Assembly: GCF_946222605.1 (NCBI RefSeq)
Contig: NZ_CAMIIE010000007.1
Span: forward strand, 1 to 64,000
DNA from: an uncultured Acidocella sp.
Lineage (GTDB): Bacteria; Pseudomonadota; Alphaproteobacteria; Acetobacterales; Acetobacteraceae
Direction of reading: 5' to 3'
Length of the DNA: 64,000 bases
Each line of letters begins with the position of its first letter. Positions within the stretch are counted from its first letter, which is position 1. The notes beneath the pieces are model-generated. The model saw only the letters and a program-made list of their open reading frames with translations, ran no database searches and had not been told where the DNA came from. Below are positions 59,884 through 64,000 of this stretch, piece by piece. Made by a program: the position numbers and the translations under genes.

Positions 59884-61365
59884 TTACGCCTGCGGCGCTT
59901 TCTTCATATCGGTGCCGATGAATGTCGGAATCGCCAGCAGCATCTGGCCGTGATCCAGCACCGGCAATACCGGCCCCGGCCTCAGACTCGCAAAATCTGG
60001 CGCGAAACGCTCATAAGTTTGCATTAACGCGCCCGGCATCGCGATGATCAGCACATCCTTGCCCAGCAAACTCTCAGGCGACGTCGTGAACGCGAACTGG
60101 TGCGGCTCCGGCCCGAACACCGTCACCGGCAGCGCGATCCCGTCGCGGCGCAACGCATAGCCGATCTTCCCGGCATCGAACCAGCGCTGCGCGGCAACCG
60201 CGGCGATCCCCGGCGGCAGCGCCGGGCCGATGCTGGTCCAGTCCACCGCCTGCAGCATCGGCGATTTGCCGGGCTTGAAGCTATGCGCCAGCAAAGGCGG
60301 CAGCCCGAACTGCACCAGCGCCACGATGATCAAGGACGCCGCCACCAGCAACCCGCCAGTGATGGCGGCCACAATCCGCAGCATCCGAACCGAGCGGCGC
60401 GTCGCCCAGTCCCCCAGCAGCGGGAACAGCATCAGATAGCCGGGTGCGGCCCAGTGAAACAGAATATGGGTGGAGGACCAGAACCCGACCACGGCGAATA
60501 GCAGCACCGGGATGATCGCCGCCCAGCCCAGCAGCCAGGAGACCCGCGCCGCCGACCCCGCCAGAAAGGCGCGGACCAGCAGCCAGACCATCGGCGCCCA
60601 AAGCCAGGGCAGCACGAACAACGCCTCCCCGCCCCAGATGGAAAACGGCATCAGCGGCCGGATCCGCAACCCCTCGGCCCGACCGCCCTGATAGCCAAAA
60701 CTCGCCCAATGATGCTGCGCATTCCACACCACCACCGGCGCGAACAGCGCCAGCGCCAGCACCACACCCAGCCACGGCCAGGGCCGCGCCAGAGCGCGCC
60801 GGCTCACAGGGTCCAGCAACACGCCCAGCGCGGCGCCCGTCAGCACCAGCGCCGCGCTGTATTTGGAGAGCATGGCCAGCCCGGCGAACAGCCCGGCCGC
60901 CAGCCACCAGCGTGGCGCCGGCTTGCCCTCCGGCAGCCCCAGCGCGCGGATCAGCGCGTAAAGGAACGCCAAAAGCGCGGTATTCAGCGGTCCGTCCGGC
61001 AGCACCCAGGTCCCGAAGGCCAGGGAAAAGACCGGGGACAGGCTGTAAGCCAGCACCGCCCAGAACGCCGCCTTCACGCCGAACAGCCGCGCCGTGATCA
61101 GATAAAGCAGCCAGGAGGCAACGCCGGAGAGCAGCACGAAGGGCAGCCGCACCACGATCGGCGCCGCCGACCCGAACAGATGCCGCGCCCCCAGCTCCAG
61201 CCACCAGGAGGCCAAGGGATGGTCGAAATAGGACGAGGCGAAATGCGAACTCGCCGCCACCATATAGCTTTCATCGATCCCCAGCCCGGAGAATCCGGCC
61301 AGAATCAGCCGGAACAGCAGTGCGGTGAGGACGACCAGCAGGGCAGATTTCATGCGCGCCTGCAT
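59884..61365 (-). CDS. GT39-like dolichyl-phosphate-type glycosyltransferase membrane protein
   Basis: This membrane protein of about 493 residues has ten or more helices. The first loop LGIDESYMVAASSHFASSYFDHPLAS (about residues 26-52) contains the acidic DE motif of ArnT/PMT-type transferases. WVLPDGPLNTALLAFLYAL follows. It probably moves a sugar from an undecaprenyl or similar carrier to lipid or protein at the periplasmic face. Start ATG 61365; an ATG at 61353 is an alternative. Confidence 0.85.
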   Translation of the reverse strand: MQARMKSALLVVLTALLFRLILAGFSGLGIDESYMVAASSHFASSYFDHPLASWWLELGARHLFGSAAPIVVRLPFVLLSGVASWLLYLITARLFGVKAAFWAVLAYSLSPVFSLAFGTWVLPDGPLNTALLAFLYALIRALGLPEGKPAPRWWLAAGLFAGLAMLSKYSAALVLTGAALGVLLDPVSRRALARPWPWLGVVLALALFAPVVVWNAQHHWASFGYQGGRAEGLRIRPLMPFSIWGGEALFVLPWLWAPMVWLLVRAFLAGSAARVSWLLGWAAIIPVLLFAVVGFWSSTHILFHWAAPGYLMLFPLLGDWATRRSVRMLRIVAAITGGLLVAASLIIVALVQFGLPPLLAHSFKPGKSPMLQAVDWTSIGPALPPGIAAVAAQRWFDAGKIGYALRRDGIALPVTVFGPEPHQFAFTTSPESLLGKDVLIIAMPGALMQTYERFAPDFASLRPGPVLPVLDHGQMLLAIPTFIGTDMKKAPQA

Positions 61366-61434
61366 CGCAACCGCAGACCGGCTTGGCAAGCCAGGCCACT
61401 ACCAATTCCCCCGCCATGCGCGTATATCCGCGCA

Positions 61435-62566
61435 ATGTCCGCTGAATCCATCCAACTGAATGAGCAGATCGGCCGCTCGGTCGCCCTGCTGAGGAGGCAT
61501 CTTTGACTGGGATGCCGCAGTCCTAAAGCTCGCTGAGCTGAACCACCGGGCCGAAGACCCGAATCTCTGGAACGATGCCGAGGCCGCCCAGGCGGTGATG
61601 CGCGAGCGCAACCGCCTCGCCTCGATGGTCGAGGGCGTGAATGCCATCGAAACCGAAACCAAGGACACGCTCGAACTGATCGAGCTGGCCGAGGCCGAGG
61701 GCGATGAGGGCATGGTCAAAGACGGCATCGCCACGCTGGAGCGCCTGGCCGCCACCGCCAAGGAGAAGGAGATCGAATCCCTGCTCTCCGGCGAGGCCGA
61801 TAGCCGGGATGCCTTCATCGAAATCAATGCCGGCGCCGGCGGTACCGAGGCGCAGGACTGGGCCCAGATGCTGGCGCGCATGTATCTGCGCTGGGCCGAG
61901 CGCAAGGGCTTCAAGACCGAGATCATGGAAGAATCCGAGGGCGAACAGGCCGGGATCAAATCCATGACCATCCAGATCTTCGGCACCAACGCCTATGGCT
62001 GGCTGAAGACCGAAGCCGGGGTGCACCGGCTGGTGCGCATCTCCCCCTTCGATGCCAATGCCAGGCGGCAGACCAGCTTTGCCTCGGTCTGGGTCTATCC
62101 GGTGGTCGATGACACGATCGAGATCGAGATCAACCCGGCGGACCTGAAAGTGGACACGTTCCGCGCCTCGGGTGCCGGCGGCCAGCACGTGAACAAGACC
62201 GAATCGGCGATCCGCATCACCCATATCCCGACCGGCATCATCGTCGCCTGCCAGACCGACCGCTCCCAGCACCGCAACCGCGCCACCGCGATGAACATGC
62301 TGAAGGCGCGTATGTATGAGCAGGAGCTGCAGAAGCGCGAAGCCGCCTCCGCCGCCACCGAAGCCGCCAAAACCGATATCGGCTGGGGCCACCAGATCCG
62401 CTCTTATGTGCTCGCACCTTACCAGCTGGTGAAGGATCTGCGCAGCAACCATGAAAGCGGTAACCCGGCCGCGGTGCTGGACGGCGCGCTGGACCCGTTC
62501 CTGGCCTCCTCGCTGGCGGCCCGCGTGGGTGCCACGCGCTCCGAAGCCTCGGCAATGGCGGAGTAA
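61435..62566 (+). CDS. prfB: Peptide chain release factor 2 (programmed +1 frameshift)
   Basis: ATG 61435 starts a 23-codon first frame that ends at an in-frame TGA (61504-61506). The second frame runs from GAC 61505 to TAA 62566, giving about 376 residues in total. The stop-recognition motif SPF lies in VRISPFDANARRQ and the catalytic GGQ in ASGAGGQHVNKTE. RF2 reads UGA and UAA. TATATC (61423-61428) ends six bases before the ATG, suggesting leaderless transcription. Downstream lies a strong intrinsic terminator. Confidence 0.96.
61492..61507 (+). promoter_or_regulatory. prfB +1 frameshift (autoregulatory recoding) site
   Basis: AGGAGG CAT CTT TGA C reproduces the classical arrangement: an internal Shine-Dalgarno-like AGGAGG (61492-61497) three bases before the slippery CTT-TGA-C. 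Low RF2 lets the ribosome pause at TGA and shift +1 into the GAC frame. Confidence 0.95.
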
Positions 62567-62591
62567 AAAAGGGGCCGAAAGGCCCCTTTTT
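62566..62591 (+). terminator. prfB intrinsic terminator
   Basis: GGGGCC, loop GAAA, GGCCCC (62571-62586) is preceded by A residues and followed by TTTTT. It overlaps the end of prfB by one base. Confidence 0.9.
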
Positions 62592-62604
62592 ATTTGTACA
62601 AGAG

Positions 62605-62650
62605 TTGGGGGATTTTTGAAAAAATCCCCCAAACCCCCTTAAACTTTTGC
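62605..62650 (-). repeat. 3' stem-loop repeat, family 1, copy C
   Basis: On the minus strand, the header GCAAAAGTTTAAGGGGG (62650-62634) is followed by a perfect 13-bp stem (arms 62632-62620 and 62617-62605). It starts four bases after the hsp20 stop. Confidence 0.85.
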
Positions 62651-62654
62651 GCTG

Positions 62655-63113
62655 TTACGCGGCGTGTGGCAGGGCCGGTGTCTCTACCGTCTGCGGCGCA
62701 GCCTTGGCGGTGACAATCTCGATGCGGCGCGGCTTGGCGCTTTCCGGTATCACCCGGCGCAGGCTCACATTCAGCAAGCCGTTATTCAGCTCCGCCCCAT
62801 CCACCACCATATGCTCGGCGAGCACAAACCGGCGCTGGAAGGCCCGGGTGGCGATACCGCGATGCAGGAACTCGCCCTTCGCCTCCTCGGCCAAATGGCC
62901 GGCGACCAGAAGCGCGTTATCCTTCACCGTAACCTCGATATTTTCCGGCGCGAAACCCGCCACGGCGAGACTGACCCGGTAGGAATCCTCGCCGGTCTTT
63001 TCGATATTGTAAGGCGGATAGCTGGCGGAATCCTGCGGCAGCGTATCCACGAGCCGGGCAAGACGATCAAACCCAACAGCGGTACGGAACAAAGGCGCGA
63101 AATCATACGTCAT
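62655..63113 (-). CDS. Small heat-shock protein (Hsp20/IbpA family)
   Basis: This 152-residue protein has an alpha-crystallin domain (about residues 33-125) with the YRVSLAVAGFAPENIEVTVKD segment (split over 47-67) and the IATRAFQRRFVL strand. The short N-terminal FAPLFRTAVGFDRL matches IbpA-type proteins. It holds unfolding proteins during heat stress. A strong AAGGAGG precedes the ATG but is placed inside a hairpin, and a heat-shock-type promoter lies about 110 bases upstream. Confidence 0.93.
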   Translation of the reverse strand: MTYDFAPLFRTAVGFDRLARLVDTLPQDSASYPPYNIEKTGEDSYRVSLAVAGFAPENIEVTVKDNALLVAGHLAEEAKGEFLHRGIATRAFQRRFVLAEHMVVDGAELNNGLLNVSLRRVIPESAKPRRIEIVTAKAAPQTVETPALPHAA

Positions 63114-63225
63114 GAGTAACCTCCTTCAAAAGCAAGGTTGAAAAACAACTTCTGTGGAAAGCTCCTGCGATCCCCGAAACGGCGAACCGTATGAGCGCCC
63201 GGCCCCTCATTGAGGCGACCGCGCA
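63114..63225 (-). promoter_or_regulatory. Candidate ROSE-type RNA thermometer in the hsp20 leader
   Basis: On the minus strand the last hairpin (63139-63118) is AACC-TTGCT-TTTG-AAGGA-GGTT. AACC pairs with GGTT, and the TTGCT motif faces the AAGGA ribosome site, the core arrangement of ROSE elements. Earlier in the leader, smaller stems such as ACGG-TTCG-CCGT occur. The thermometer role is inferred. Confidence 0.55.
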
Positions 63226-63229
63226 TCAG

Positions 63230-63260
63230 ATATAATAAGCGTTTTTTCGCGCGCTTCAAG
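63230..63260 (-). promoter_or_regulatory. Heat-shock (RpoH-type) promoter of hsp20
   Basis: CTTGAAG (63260-63254) and CTTATTATAT (starting at 63239) on the minus strand have CTTG, 17 bases, then CTTAT, close to the alphaproteobacterial RpoH consensus. Confidence 0.6.
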
Positions 63261-63336
63261 AAAAAATGAATAGCGGACGATTGCGCAAACGGACGCAACA
63301 GCCTTCTATCGCGCAACAATCCGCAACCGAGGCGCC

Positions 63337-64000
63337 ATGCTGAGCCTGTTCATCGCCGCCCTGCCCGCCTTGTTCATCTGGGAAATCGCCTCGATCAAGG
63401 TGAATGTGCGGCTGCCGAAGGCAACGCGCAAGCGCATGTTCAAGCTCGGCGCGCGCTTCGCCATCCTGGCGCTGATCATCGAAATCCTGGAAGGGCTGGT
63501 GCCGGAGAGCGGCCTGTCCCCAGTGGCGCATGCGGCGGTCGGCGCCCTGCTGCTGGCCGCGGTGCCGGAGGAGCTGGTGAAATTCGCCGCCGTCAGCCGT
63601 TTCGGCAAGAAAGAGCTGAACGAGATCGGCCCCGGCATCGCCATTCTCATCGCGGTGGGCTGCTCGCTCGGCTTCGCGGTGCTGGAGAACAAGCTCTACG
63701 TGGTGCATGGCGGCTTTGGCGTCTGGCTGGTGCGCGCCGTCACCGCCGTGCCGATGCACGCGATTTTCGGCTTCACCATGGGCAGCTTCATGGCCCTGGC
63801 CTGGCAGCAGAAAGGCGGCACCGACAGCCGGCTGATCCTGCTCGCCCTCATCGTGCCGATCTGCTTCCATTTCTCTTATGATTTCCTGCTCAACCTGCAT
63901 CATGAGCTGCCCCGCCTGCGCTGGCCGATGCAAATTCTGCCGCCGGTCATGCTGGCGGAAGGCATTTTTGCCCTGGTCCTCACCAACCATGCGGTGAACG
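63337..64000 (+). CDS. PrsW-family intramembrane metalloprotease, truncated by the window edge
   Basis: ATG 63337 opens a frame that runs to the last base, giving 221 visible residues. The three PrsW motifs are present: EExxK as E78-E79-x-x-K82, FxxxE as F113-x-x-x-E117 and HxxxD as H178-x-x-x-D182. A conserved histidine also lies at 141 in PMHAIFG. Seven or so hydrophobic segments are visible. PrsW proteins are intramembrane proteases linked to stress responses in other bacteria. The gene is divergent from hsp20; the sequence before its ATG shows no strong ribosome site. Confidence 0.88.
   Translation, partial: MLSLFIAALPALFIWEIASIKVNVRLPKATRKRMFKLGARFAILALIIEILEGLVPESGLSPVAHAAVGALLLAAVPEELVKFAAVSRFGKKELNEIGPGIAILIAVGCSLGFAVLENKLYVVHGGFGVWLVRAVTAVPMHAIFGFTMGSFMALAWQQKGGTDSRLILLALIVPICFHFSYDFLLNLHHELPRLRWPMQILPPVMLAEGIFALVLTNHAVN

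Noticed and set aside
60709..61434. Upstream extension of the prfB first frame
   Set aside because: The sequence is antisense to the GT39 gene. The prfB start at 61435 is supported by the frameshift arrangement and the -10 box before it.
1..64000. tRNA, rRNA, tmRNA, CRISPR arrays, prophage or conjugative genes
   Set aside because: I looked for cloverleaf-like ends, repeated spacer arrays and phage or mobilisation gene families and saw none. A covariance scan for RNA genes would be decisive.

Overview
The window is 64 kb of GC-rich, gene-dense bacterial chromosome. The gene content points to an alphaproteobacterium, most likely of the Acetobacteraceae/Rhodospirillales (inference from gene order and protein style, not from a marker gene). 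The supporting signs are the block dgt-argS-SPOR-nagZ-M50-scpA-scpB-tatB-tatC-serS with erpA-xthA diverging from dgt, an Rrf2-controlled suf operon, and an RNA-thermometer-like leader on a small heat-shock gene. I see no rRNA, tRNA, CRISPR array, prophage or intact insertion sequence.

Layout: 1-3060 is a small catabolic-looking cluster (transporter tail, 3-hydroxyisobutyrate-dehydrogenase-like enzyme, cupin, double carboxymuconolactone-decarboxylase protein, GntR regulator). 3060-3900 is a graveyard of three unrelated IS fragments plus a 5'-truncated unknown gene. 3951-7360 holds rsmB, a GNAT acetyltransferase and guaA. 16466 down to 7413 is a four-gene RND efflux operon (adaptor, two MdtB/MdtC-like pumps, outer-membrane channel). 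28904 down to 16569 is a long minus-strand housekeeping run (dgt, argS, SPOR protein, nagZ, M50 protease, scpA, scpB, chaC-like, tatB, tatC, serS, dapD, dapE, membrane protein), mostly with overlapping genes. erpA and xthA diverge from it. 36287 down to 30136 is the suf iron-sulfur operon (Rrf2 regulator, sufB, C, D, S, U-like, T, A), with a perfect inverted repeat over its promoter.

The right half: gph and glmS diverge at 37.0 kb. Then come two small unknown genes, fdhD, an IalB-like protein, rlmN, a lipoprotein and an SDR enzyme. A PadR regulator with a palindromic operator over its -10 box precedes a DUF2218 gene, which suggests iron/siderophore handling. 48818-45072 is a lipid A/Kdo cluster (DUF374, waaA, lpxK, LpxL-like acyltransferase). 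Envelope and miscellaneous genes follow (TauE, BrkB, hydrolase, GT87, RDD, bpt, lipocalin, a membrane protein with a 24-residue partner, an unrecognised 628-residue protein, ELM1-like, aspartoacylase-like, GT39). The window ends with prfB (with its programmed +1 frameshift), hsp20 and the start of a PrsW-type protease.

The features least explained by standard annotation are non-coding. One family of stem-loops sits just after stop codons, in the orientation of the preceding gene, with a T-rich header and arms that change in a compensatory way between copies (30.1, 42.5, 45.0, 54.6, 55.9, 62.6 kb). A second stem-loop family occupies the same kind of position (45.0 and 54.6 kb). Several genes have a promoter whose -10 box ends only 5-7 bases before the start codon, which predicts leaderless transcripts. 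The hsp20 leader resembles a ROSE thermometer.
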